Source: BOG-908 sp963795825 (lineage in GTDB: Bacteria > Pseudomonadota > Alphaproteobacteria > Acetobacterales > Acetobacteraceae). From it: a DNA stretch of 64,000 bases. This document shows positions 53,992-63,388 of this stretch, one piece after another. Location of the stretch: the NCBI GenBank assembly GCA_963795825.1, contig CAWCIW010000004.1, positions 310,001 to 374,000 on the forward strand, in the 5' to 3' direction. Position numbers and translations under genes: made by a program. How positions within the stretch are numbered: the stretch's first letter is position 1; each line of letters starts with the position of its first letter. Below the pieces are notes generated by a model. That model was given only the letters and a program-made list of their open reading frames with translations, did not search any database and had not been told where the DNA came from.

Positions 53992-54684
53992 GGGAGCAAG
54001 GCCTTCTTTTTTGAAAAAAAGAAGCAAAAAACTTTTGACTCCGCTGTCGCGGGTTTGTGGCTGGCGTGCGTGTTTATGGTGGCGGGTGCGTGAGAGGCAA
54101 GATTGGTGCGGAGTGGGGTAGTTGCGAACAGCAGCCATTTTCAAAGCACAACCCGCGGGTCTGCAGTCGATTTATCGTTAGGTTCGAGGGTTCTTTTTGT
54201 TTGCTTAGATGCGGTAACAGCCGTCCGTATGTAAGATATAATGAAAAGACCAGAGGCCATCGTCAGCAAGCTCATCTCACCGGTGTTGGCTGCCGTGACC
54301 CCGAAGATTGCCGCCATAATTACAAAGCGAAGCAAGAGGGATAAAATAATAAAACCTACAGTCTGCCGCATCCAAAGCTGACTGGTTTTTTCGTGTCCTT
54401 TAAAAGCAAGAAGAAAAAACGCAAGCGCTGCTATCTGTTGAATGGGTATGGAATAGAGATCGTGATTGGACTTGAGGCATTTTATCTTGTCGTAAACAAT
54501 AAAAGCACTTGCTGCCACTGATACAAGCAGCAACAAAATTGCAATTGCCTTTCGGCTTACCTTCATGATCGACCGGTTTTCCATACCAGGTTTACCTCGG
54601 TTATCTCAAACAAGGCGTTGCCGCAGCCGGCGACAGCGGAGCAAAAGTTTTTTGCTTCTTTTTTTCAAAAAAGAAGGCCTTGCC
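53992..54684. repeat. Composite palindromic element carrying a gene
   Basis: The left arm is at 53992-54036 (GAAG type) with inner CTCCGCTGTCGC at 54039-54050. The right arm is at 54642-54684, preceded by GCGACAGCGGAG at 54630-54641. The inner inverted repeat is a perfect 12-base match. Some 579 bases of markedly AT-richer DNA, including the gene at 54141, separate them. This is unlike the other copies, whose centres are at most about 90 bases. Confidence 0.75.
54141..54584 (-). CDS. AT-rich orphan membrane protein inside a repeat element
   Basis: A 147-residue product starting MENRSIMKVSRKAIA, with four hydrophobic segments at roughly residues 11-30, 47-60, 72-95 and 101-120, and a polar C-terminal tail. 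ATG at 54566 is an alternative start. Base composition and codon use (many AAA, ATA and TTT-type codons) contrast sharply with the GC-rich neighbours, indicating foreign origin. I do not recognise a family. It lies between the two RND genes, within the arms of a palindromic element. Confidence 0.6.
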   Translation of the reverse strand: MENRSIMKVSRKAIAILLLLVSVAASAFIVYDKIKCLKSNHDLYSIPIQQIAALAFFLLAFKGHEKTSQLWMRQTVGFIILSLLLRFVIMAAIFGVTAANTGEMSLLTMASGLFIISYIRTAVTASKQTKRTLEPNDKSTADPRVVL

Positions 54685-54692
54685 TGCTTTCT

Positions 54693-57600
54693 TCACTCCG
54701 CCGCCGTCGCCACAAGCTCAGGCCGCGTCGCATAACGTCGCCGTGCGCGTTCGAACGCCACATAGATGGCCGGCGTCGTGTAAAGCGTTAGCACCTGGCT
54801 CAGCAGCAAGCCCGCCCACGATCGCCACGCCCAGCGGCCAGCGCAGTTCGCTAGCCGGTGCCATGATCCAGCACCAGCGGCAGCGAGCCGAGCAGGGCGG
54901 CCGCCGTCGTCATCATGATCGGGCGGAAGCGCAGCACGCAGGCTTCCACCGCCGCTTCCTCCGGCGAGAGACCGCGCGTGCGTTCGGCTTCCAGCGCGAA
55001 ATCCACCACCAGGATGCCGTTCTTCTTCACGATGCCCATCAGCAGCACGATGCCGACGAGCGCCACCACGGAAAGATCCGACTCCGGTGAACATCAAGCG
55101 CCAGCAAAGCGCCGATGCCGGCCGAGGGCAGCGTGGACAAGATGGTGACCGGATGGATGAAACTCTCGTAGAGCACGCCGAGCACGATGTAGATCACCGC
55201 GACCGCGGCCAGGATCAGCCACGGCTCGGCGGCCAGGCTGCGCTGGAATTCGGCCGCATCGCCGGAATAGGCGCCGATGATGGTGGCGGGCAGGCCGATA
55301 TCGGCTTGCGCCTGCTGCACTTCGGCCACCGCGTGGCCGAGCGAGGCGCCCTGCCGCACGTCGAAGCTGAGCGTCACCGAGGGGAACTGCGACTGGTGCG
55401 TGATCACCAGCGGCGCGACCCGCCGCACCAGATGCGCGCACGGCCATCAGCGGCACCTGCGCGACGGTGTTGGTGGTGGCGACCGTGGTGGTCGCCACCT
55501 GTGCGGCACCATTGGCACCGAAGCTCGCAACCGTGCCAGGCACGCGCAGTTTCTCCAGCGATCCCGGGTCGGCGATCCAGTCGGCATCGGCCGACATCAC
55601 CACGCGATACTGGTTGCATTGCTGGTAGATCGTGCTCACCTGGCGCTGGCCGAACGCATCGTAGAGCACGTCCTCGATCGCCTGCATGGTCACGCCAAGG
55701 CGCGTCGCGCGGTCGCGATCCACCACGATTTCGGTGGCAAATCCGCTCTCCTGCTGGTCGCTCGTCACGTGGTCCAGATCGGGCGCGTGGGACAGGCGAT
55801 CGATCAGCCGCGGCGTCCACAACGCCAGCTCGTCGGCATCGGTGTCGGTCAGCGTGTATTGGTATTGCGTGCGGCTGACGCGCGCGCCGATCTGGATGTC
55901 CTGCACCGGCTGCATATACACCGCGAGCCCGGCATCCCGGCAAGTGTGATCTGCAGCCGCGCGATCACCACGCCCATCGCATCGCGCTGGCGGCGCGGTT
56001 TCAGCGTGATGGAAAGCCGGCCGACATTCGGCGTGGGGTTCACGCTGCCGGCGCCGACCAGCGAGGCCACGCTGTCCACCGCCGGATCGCGCTGCACGAT
56101 ATCGGCCGCGCGCAGCTGCAGCTTGGCGATCGCCGGTATCGAGATGTTTTGCGCCGCCTCCGTGGTGGCGACGATGGCGCCGGTATCCTGCTGCGGCAGG
56201 AAGCCTTTCGGCACCACCACATAGAGCAGGATGGTGCCGGCCAGCGTCAGCACGGCGATGACCAGCACGAGCGGCTGGTGGCGCAGGCTGACGACCAGGC
56301 TGCGGCGGTAGCGGTCCAGCAGGCCGCCGAAGAAGCGGTCGGTGCCGCGAGGCGGGGCCCGCCTTGTGCGGCTCTCAGCAACCGGCCGCACATCATCGGC
56401 GTCAGCGTCAGCGAAATCACCGCCGAGACGGCCACCGCCACCGACAGCGTGACGGAAAACTCCTTGAACAGCCGCCCGACCACGCCGCCCATGAACAGCA
56501 GCGGGATGAACACCGCGATCAGCGACACGGTGAGCGAGACGATGGTGAAGCCGATCTGCCCCGCGCCGCGGAACGCCGCTTCCAGCGGCGGCACGCCGTC
56601 TTCGATATAGCGCACCACGTTCTCGATCATGACGATCGCATCATCGACCACGAAGCCGGACGCAACGGTCAGCGCCATCAGCGACAGATTGTCCAGCCCG
56701 TAGCCGAGCCAGTCCATGATGCCGAACGTGCCGATCAGGCTCAGCGGCAGGGCGACGGCGGGGATGATGGTGGCGCGCCAGCTGCGCAGGAACAGGAAGA
56801 TCACGCCCACGACCAGCACCATCGCCAGCAGCAGCGTTCCCTGCACGTCGGCCACCGAGGCGCGTATGGTCTGCCGTGCGATCGGCCGGAGACTTCGATT
56901 GATGCCGGGCGGCAGGGCGCGGGTCAGCTCGGGCAGCTCGTCACTGCACCGCGTCCACCGTGCTCCACGATGTTGGCGCCGGGCTGGCGCTGCACATCCA
57001 GCAGCACCGCCGGCCGGCCTTTGAACCAGGCGGCGACACGATCGTTCTCCACACCGTGCACCACGGTGCCCACATCGCCAAGCCGCACCGCGCGCGCCGG
57101 CGCGCCAGGCCAGGATCAGCGTGCTGATAGGCTTCCGGGTGTCAGAAGCTGGTCATTGGTGCCGACGGCGTAGGACAGGTGCGGGCCGTTGAAACTGCCT
57201 TTGGCGCCGCTGACGTTGGCGCCCGTAATCGCGCGTCCGCACATCCTCCATCGACAGGCCGTAGGATGCCAGGCGCGCGGGATCGAGCTGCACGCGTATC
57301 GCCGGCTTCAGCCCGCCTTGCACCACCACGCGGCCCACGCCGGTCGATCTGGCTCAGCTTGGGCTGCAGCAAGGTGTCGGCTGCATCGGCCACCTGGTCG
57401 ATCGGCACGGTGTCGCTGGTCATCGCCAGGCTCAAGATCGGCGCGTCGGCCGGGTTCACGCGGTTATAGCTCGGCGGATAGGGCAGGGAGGATGGCAGCA
57501 CCCCCTGCGGCGGCGTTGATCGCCGCCTGCACGTCCTGCGCCGCGCCATCAATGCTGCGGCGTGAGGTCGAATTGCAGCGTGATCTCGCTGGTGCCCACG

Positions 57601-57852
57601 GCGGACGGCTCTGCATCGTGGTGATGCCGTTGATCTGGCCGAGCTGGCGTTCCAGCGGCGCGGTGACGAGGGTCGCCATCGTGTCCGGCCCGGCGCCGGG
57701 ATAGCTGGTGGTGACGACGATGGTGGGGAAATCGACCTGCGGCAGGGCGCTGACGGGCAGCGCGCTATAGCCCAGCGCGCCGCCCAGGAGGACGCGATGG
57801 AGAGCAGGCAGGTGGCGATCGGGCGCGCGATGAAGGGGGCGGAGAGGGACAT
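54693..57852 (-). pseudogene. RND efflux pump (MdtB/MdtC type), heavily frameshifted
   Basis: The N-terminus is MSLSAPFIARPIATCLLSIA, and RND hallmarks are spread over many frames: GFVVDDAIVMIENVVRY, VPKGFLPQQDTGAI, GVLYESFIHPVTILSTLPSAG and GIVLLMGIVKKNGILVVDFALE. At least seven frame changes occur (for example near 57800, 57100, 56370, 55900, 55440, 55085, 54860 and 54810). The ones inspected near 54810, 54860 and 55085 are each single extra bases. The intact length would be about 1,045 residues. Upstream of its start there is only a repeat and a divergent gene, so no adaptor protein is linked. Confidence 0.75.
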
Positions 57853-57879
57853 GCATTGAATGTGCCCACTGTGCTAGGC

Positions 57880-58007
57880 AAGGCAAGCAGTCCTTTTTCG
57901 AGAAAAAGGACCAAAAGCTTTTGCTCCCTGTCGGCGGGTGTTTCAGCACTCCCCGACAGGGACCAAAAGTCTTTTGCTTCTTTTCTTCGGAAAAGAAGGC
58001 CTTACTT
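57880..58007. repeat. Composite palindromic element, short centre (GTCC/GAAG arms)
   Basis: The left arm is at 57880-57923 and the right arm at 57964-58007. The centre is about 40 bases, with CCCTGTCGG facing CCGACAGGG as in the 9372 copy. It lies between divergent genes (RND pump and aldo/keto reductase). Confidence 0.87.
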
Positions 58008-58022
58008 CTTAGGGATTGCCAG

Positions 58023-59008
58023 ATGGATTACATAAACCTGGGCCGCACCGGCCTGAAAGTCTCCCGCCTCTGCCTGGGCTGCATGACGTATGGCGAGCCC
58101 GGCCGCGGCACCCATGAATGGACGCTGCCCGAAGCGGAATCCCGCCCGTTCATCGCCCGCGCGCTGGCGGCCGGGATCAATTTCTTCGACACCGCGAACG
58201 TGTATTCGGCAGGCTCCAGCGAGGAGATCCTCGGCCGCGCGCTGCGCGATGTGCCGCGGCATGCGGTGGTGGTGGCGACCAAGGTGCATGGGCCGATGCA
58301 CAAGGGGCCGAATGGCGGCGGGCTGTCGCGCAAGGCGATCCTGCGGCGAGATCGACGCTTCGCCTGACGCGGCTCGGGATGGAGTACGTGGATCTCTACC
58401 AGATCCATCGCTTCGATCCGGAGACGCCGATCGAGGAGACGCTCGAGGCGCTGCACGATGTGGTTCGCGCCGGCAAGGTCCGCTATATCGGCGCGTCGTC
58501 GATGCATGCCTGGCAGTTCTGCAAGGCGCTGTATCTGTCCCGGCTTAACGGATGGACGCGGTTTGTTTCGATGCAAAACCACCTCAATCTGCTCTATCGC
58601 GAGGAGGAGCGCGAGATGATGGGGCTGTGTCTGGAGGAAGGTATCGGCGTGATACCGTGGAGCCCGTTGGCGCGCGGCAAACTGACGCGGCCGTGGACCG
58701 AGGCACCGCCGACGAAGCGGGCCGAGACGGACCAGTTCGGGCGTTCGCTCTACAAGGGTGGCGAGGAGAGCGACCGGGCGATGGTGGGCGCGGTGCAGCG
58801 CGTGGCTGAGGCGCGCGGGGTGCCGATGGCACAGGTGGCGCTGGCCTGGGTGCTGGCCCGGCCGGGCGTGACAGCGCCGATCATCGGCGCGAGCAAGATG
58901 TCGCATCTGGAGGATGCGTTGGGGGCGCTGGCGCTGCATTTGACGGCGGAGGAGACGGCTTCGCTGGAGGCGGCGTATGTGCCGCGGCGGGTGGCCGGGT
59001 TTCAGTAG
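58023..59008 (+). pseudogene. Aldo/keto reductase, two single-base insertions
   Basis: A TIM-barrel oxidoreductase of the YajO/YccK-like group, starting MDYINLGRTGLKVSRLCLGC, with FFDTANVYSAGSSEEILGRAL holding the catalytic Asp/Tyr region. The frame breaks near 58348-58375. Removing one base from CTGCGGCGAG and one C from TTCGCCTGACG restores EIDASLTRLGMEYVDLYQIHRFDP, and the rest continues intact to 59008. It is therefore likely either functional in reality (sequencing errors) or very recently disabled. Confidence 0.85.
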
Positions 59009-59114
59009 CAGACCGGTCGCAAGAGGCGCGCTTGTTGCTACCAGGACGTGCTAGGAGTGTGGCCTGCGCCCCGCTGCTCTGCGGGCTCCTCTCTCCCTGA
59101 TCGGGACTTCATCG

Positions 59115-60395
59115 ATGAACCACCACAAGCGCGTTCTGGCCGGCCATACGCTGCATCCCGAAACCCTGATGATGGGTTTCGGCTACGATCCCGCCTTATC
59201 CGAAGGCAGCGTGAAAGTGCCGATCTTCCAGACCAGCACATTCGTGTTCCGATCCGCGCAGCACGGCAAGGAGTTCTTCGAACTCGTCGCCGGACTGCGC
59301 GAATTGCGCGAAGGCGAGCAGCCCGGCCTGATTTACTCGCGCTTCAACAACCCGGACCTGGAAATCCTCGAGGACCGGCTGACCGTTTGGGATGGCGCCG
59401 AAGCCGCCCTCGTATTTGCCAGCGGCATGGCGGCGATTGCCACCACGCTGCTGACGGTGGCGCGGCCTGGCGACGTGATATTCTACAATGCGCCGATCTA
59501 TGGCGGCACAGAGACGCTGCTGATGAAGGTGCTGCCGCGTTTCGGCATACAGGGCGTGGAGTTCGCCGGCAGCCTGGAACCCGAGATGATCGCCGCGCGC
59601 CTGGCCGAAGCACGCGCCGGCCTGGCGCCTGGCGCGCGCATCGCCGCCTTCATGCTGGAGACGCCGGCCAATCCCACTAACGACCTCATCGACATCGCGC
59701 ATTGCGCGGAGCTCGCCGCCACACTGGCCGACCAGCCAGGCGGCCGGCCCGCCGTGATCGTGGACAACACGTTCCTCGGCCCCCTCTGGCAATCGCCTTT
59801 GGCGCATGGCGCCGATCTGGTGATCTACTCGCTCACCAAATACGTAGGCGGACACAGTGACGTTGTGGCAGGCGCCGTGCTTGGCAGCCATGCGGCGCTC
59901 AAGCCGATACGGTCCATGCGCAGCGCGTTCGGCACCATGAGCGACCCGCATACCGGCTGGTTGCTGATGCGCAGCCTGGAGACTTTGGAATTGCGCATGA
60001 CACGCGCCGGCGAGAATGCCGGGCGCGTGGCGGATTTTCTGGCGCACCATCCCTCGATCGAGCGCGTGGGTTTCCTTGGCCATCTGCCATCCGGCTCGCG
60101 CGCGGCGGAATTATATGCGCGCCAGTGCAGCGGGCCGGGCTCCACGATCAGCGTGTATGTGAAGGGCGGCGAGGCGGAAGCCTTTGCGTTTCTGGACCGG
60201 CTGACGATCATCAAGCTGGCGGTGAGTTTGGGCGGGACGGAAAGTCTGGCGTCCCACCCTGCGGCGATGACGCATATCGGCGTTCCGCGCGAGCGGCGGC
60301 AGCGCTTCGGGTTGCTGGATAATCTCGTGCGGATTTCCGTGGGCGTGGAGCATCCGGACGATTTGATCGCGGATTTGCGCCACGCGCTGAGTTGA
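59115..60395 (+). CDS. Cys/Met metabolism PLP enzyme (cystathionine gamma-synthase family)
   Basis: A 426-residue PLP-dependent enzyme. The PLP lysine K242 lies in IYSLTKYVGGHSDVVAGA. The N-terminal region reads KVPIFQTSTFVFRSAQHGKEFFE, and the phosphate-binding Ser/Gly region reads FASGMAAIATTLL. FELVAGLRELREGEQPGLIYSRFNNPDLE is typical of the O-acetylhomoserine/methionine gamma-lyase branch with an insertion. It could act in transsulfuration or methionine breakdown. No recognisable SAM riboswitch is seen in the 106-base leader. Confidence 0.88.
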   Translation: MNHHKRVLAGHTLHPETLMMGFGYDPALSEGSVKVPIFQTSTFVFRSAQHGKEFFELVAGLRELREGEQPGLIYSRFNNPDLEILEDRLTVWDGAEAALVFASGMAAIATTLLTVARPGDVIFYNAPIYGGTETLLMKVLPRFGIQGVEFAGSLEPEMIAARLAEARAGLAPGARIAAFMLETPANPTNDLIDIAHCAELAATLADQPGGRPAVIVDNTFLGPLWQSPLAHGADLVIYSLTKYVGGHSDVVAGAVLGSHAALKPIRSMRSAFGTMSDPHTGWLLMRSLETLELRMTRAGENAGRVADFLAHHPSIERVGFLGHLPSGSRAAELYARQCSGPGSTISVYVKGGEAEAFAFLDRLTIIKLAVSLGGTESLASHPAAMTHIGVPRERRQRFGLLDNLVRISVGVEHPDDLIADLRHALS

Positions 60396-60421
60396 AGGTG
60401 GCACCCTCGCAGGTGCCTGGC

Positions 60422-61009
60422 TTAGTATGGCGTGCCGGCTGCGGCGCGCTGTGTTCGCAGCGCGTCGGCGTACCAGGTGAACTCGTCAAGAAACCTGCTT
60501 AGGCCGTGCACCTCGCCGCCGGCCGACGGTTCGCCGTTTTCGGACAGCACATTCTGTATGTGCGGGATGGGCAGCACACTGGGTATGCTTGGCATGCCGA
60601 GTTCCGCCAGAGTCATGCGCAACTGCATCGCCGCACGCACGCCGCCAAACTGTCCGGCGGAGTAACAGACGATCGCCGATGGGCGCCAGAAATACTCCTC
60701 GAGGAAATGGTCGAGCAGGTTCTTCAGGGCGGGCGGGATGCCGTTGTTGTATTCCGCGGAGACGATGATAAATCCGTCCGCCCGGCCGTAGAGTTCGGCG
60801 AGGTGTTGGAGCGCGTGCGGCGCTTCGCCTTTCGGGTATTCCTTGTACATGCGGTCGAGCAGAGGGAGCTGCAGGTCCATCGGATCGACCAGCACGGGCT
60901 TCTGCCCGCGCGACGACAGCGCGCGCATGATCATCCGGGCTGCGCGGATGCCTTGCCTGTCTCGCCTGACGGAGCCCAGGAGCACGGGAATGACAGATTG
61001 CTGCGGCAT
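60422..61009 (-). CDS. NADPH-dependent FMN reductase family protein
   Basis: A 195-residue flavodoxin-like protein. The FMN phosphate loop is VLLGSVRRDRQGIRAARMI, and the isoalloxazine-binding segment is SAEYNNGIPPALKNLLDH, as in the NADPH-dependent FMN reductase and chromate/quinone reductase group. Possible substrates are quinones or azo compounds; the natural role is unknown. It converges on the PLP gene with 26 bases between stops. Confidence 0.9.
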   Translation of the reverse strand: MPQQSVIPVLLGSVRRDRQGIRAARMIMRALSSRGQKPVLVDPMDLQLPLLDRMYKEYPKGEAPHALQHLAELYGRADGFIIVSAEYNNGIPPALKNLLDHFLEEYFWRPSAIVCYSAGQFGGVRAAMQLRMTLAELGMPSIPSVLPIPHIQNVLSENGEPSAGGEVHGLSRFLDEFTWYADALRTQRAAAGTPY

Positions 61010-61126
61010 CGTGCGGCGTCCTCTCTTCAGCGCCCCGGTTACGCGCCCGCGATTGCTCTACGATTTTTCGAGGTGGAGAGTCATTTGGAGAACGGCCGTT
61101 TTGAGATGCGGCCGTTCTCCGAGGCT

Positions 61127-63190
61127 TTAGTAGTTGGTCAGCAGGTTCGTGCCGTTGATCGAGCCGAGCCCGGTGGCCAGGCTGTAGCCCTGGTGCGCCT
61201 GATAGGCTGGGACGGCGGACGCGCCATTCCGGGCCGACAATATGCCGATCTGGTCCGACTTCTTGGCGACATGGCAATCCGGCGTTCCGGCGTAGCAGGG
61301 CTGGGTGTTGTCGCCATGCGTCACGTTGTTGAAGACGCAGGCTTTGGAGATGTCGCGGCCCTTGCTGGCGTCGCAGGCGCCTGCCAGGACCGGGCTGGCA
61401 AATTGCAGAGCCGCAAGCTCGTAGAGACGCGGGTTTACGTTGCCGAGCCGGCTACCGGCAAGTTCGGTTTCCAGCCCGAGCATGCCGGCAAATGCCGGTG
61501 CTGCAACAGACGTGCCGCCGAATGCCTGGTTGAGCGCATTGATGCCTTTGTAGTTGCAGGGACTGCCGCCTTCGGCCGTATCGGACATGCAGATCAGATA
61601 GGCATGATCCCAATATCCGTTGGCGGCGAAGAATGCGACATCCGGCTGGTCGCGTACGCCATCATCCGGCATGCCTTTCAGCGTAGCGGATTGCCAGGAC
61701 GGCTTCGCATAAACCAGGCTCGCGCCGCCGGTGCCACCAACACCGTTCTGCACCCCTGGCGTTGTGCCGGAATTGCAGTAAGCGCTTCCGCTGGCCGCAC
61801 CGGCGGCTGCAGCGATTATGCTGCTCGCACAGGAATTGTTCCAGGGTATTTCAGGAATGTAGGACTGCGCCGAATGCACGCCGAACTCGTTTCTGGCGAA
61901 CCAGTACGAGGACGTTTCGCCCTTTGCCGTGTCGGCAAAGTCGGTCCCGCCGACCGACGTCACGTAAGGGTTTGCGGCAAGTCCGTTCACGCCAAGTCCG
62001 TCCGAATCGATCACGTCGCGATCGCAGCTCGAACCGCTGTCGCCGGACGAGATGATGATCGAGATGCCTTTCGCGGCACCTTCTTCGGCAAGGTTCGACC
62101 ACATGTTCAGGAATGCGAGGCCGTTCTCCTGCTCGCAACCGCCATAGCTTATGCTGTAGATCGAAGCGTCCGAGTCCATCTTTTCGACTAGGTTCTGCAA
62201 CGACGTCATGACCCCGAACGTGGTCTCCGTTGCCGCACAGGATGCGTTGACGATATAAGAATTGACCGCGACGGCACCTGCCCATTCTGCATCGATTGCA
62301 GCTTCTATCTCGTCGCCCGTGTGGCCGGGATTGGCGCAGCCGGCCGGGTGGATTTGCGAGAACGTGCCGGGGACCACGCCCACGCCGAATGCGCTGCGAA
62401 AGCGCGTCCAGTCGGCGGGGATTATGTTTGTCTGCTCGATGACGGCGATCGTGACGCCGCTGCCATCGATCGATTTTGGCAGGCCAGCGCCGCCGCTGTA
62501 GATCGGGTCGAGATTGTATATCGTGTAGAAATCACCGGGCGCCACGGCATAGAACGGCAGGTTGCCGGCGCCTGTTGGAACGGTGAAACTGGTTTTTGGA
62601 ACGTATTGCGGCTGCGGGAAGAAGTTAGAGACCGTAACGCCATCGATCGCCGGTGCCAGTGCGGCGGGAACCGAGATCGGCGTGGTATTGGCGATATGCG
62701 ATACGCCCTTCAGCTGATACGCATGTATGCCGGCATGAAACGCGCCGGATAACGAAGCTACAGTGCCGGAGAAATCGATCGACATGCCGCTCGGTGAGAC
62801 GGCATTGATAGACAGGCCCGCCGATTTGAGCCAGCTCACCACCTTGTCGATATCGGCTTGCACCGGTCCGAACCGGCGCAGATCGGCGGCGCGCAGCCAA
62901 TGGTGGTATTGCGGCGATGTCCGGTCCTGCTGGGCGGCGAGCAGCTTGTCGAGCGCCGCCTGTGACGCGGCGGGCCGTTTCATTCCAAGCAATACATGCG
63001 ACAACACATGGCCCTGCGGCAGACTGCCTTTATCCGCTGCGAAAGCGACCGGGGCAGCTACGCTGCCTGCGATCTCGACGCTGGTCTGCGTGTGCACGGC
63101 ATCGGTGATAACCGGGGACTGTGCATGGACGGAGCCGGTGGCCAGGCCCAACGCTGTAGCGGAGAGCAGCAATATTCGCCGATTGACCAT
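61127..63190 (-). CDS. Secreted serine-carboxyl peptidase (S53, sedolisin/kumamolisin-like)
   Basis: A 687-residue extracellular proteinase. It has a signal peptide (MVNRRILLLSATALGLATGS), a pro-kumamolisin activation domain at about residues 60-190, and a catalytic domain. The triad is visible: E296 and D300 (EIEAAIDAEW) and the serine S561 in GGTSVAAPAF, with the oxyanion aspartate in SSGDSGSSC. Such enzymes work at acid pH, consistent with an acidophilic lifestyle. The start at 63190 matches the signal peptide. Confidence 0.93.
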   Translation of the reverse strand: MVNRRILLLSATALGLATGSVHAQSPVITDAVHTQTSVEIAGSVAAPVAFAADKGSLPQGHVLSHVLLGMKRPAASQAALDKLLAAQQDRTSPQYHHWLRAADLRRFGPVQADIDKVVSWLKSAGLSINAVSPSGMSIDFSGTVASLSGAFHAGIHAYQLKGVSHIANTTPISVPAALAPAIDGVTVSNFFPQPQYVPKTSFTVPTGAGNLPFYAVAPGDFYTIYNLDPIYSGGAGLPKSIDGSGVTIAVIEQTNIIPADWTRFRSAFGVGVVPGTFSQIHPAGCANPGHTGDEIEAAIDAEWAGAVAVNSYIVNASCAATETTFGVMTSLQNLVEKMDSDASIYSISYGGCEQENGLAFLNMWSNLAEEGAAKGISIIISSGDSGSSCDRDVIDSDGLGVNGLAANPYVTSVGGTDFADTAKGETSSYWFARNEFGVHSAQSYIPEIPWNNSCASSIIAAAAGAASGSAYCNSGTTPGVQNGVGGTGGASLVYAKPSWQSATLKGMPDDGVRDQPDVAFFAANGYWDHAYLICMSDTAEGGSPCNYKGINALNQAFGGTSVAAPAFAGMLGLETELAGSRLGNVNPRLYELAALQFASPVLAGACDASKGRDISKACVFNNVTHGDNTQPCYAGTPDCHVAKKSDQIGILSARNGASAVPAYQAHQGYSLATGLGSINGTNLLTNY

Positions 63191-63388
63191 ACCGAAAAAC
63201 TCCTTGTGCCGCAAAGCGCGCGCAGCCATGTTAGCCAGTTGTGCCGCAGGCGTTGCTGCCTGGCAAGATGCTGCGGATGCGGTTGTTACCACTGAGCAAT
63301 TACAACCTGTTGCGCGTCAGCAGTTCCGGTCCCTTGTCGGCCGATGGTGCTTCGTGCCAGTGTTAACAGAATTTAGATCGGAGATCCC
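63191..63388. promoter_or_regulatory. Divergent promoter region between the S53 peptidase and a secreted protein gene
   Basis: These 198 bases separate two divergently transcribed genes for exported proteins. No specific regulator site was recognised. Confidence 0.35.

Noticed and set aside
191..58010. CRISPR array or tandem repeat
   Set aside because: The recurring units are isolated at gene boundaries, inverted in pairs and not separated by uniform spacers; no cas genes occur.
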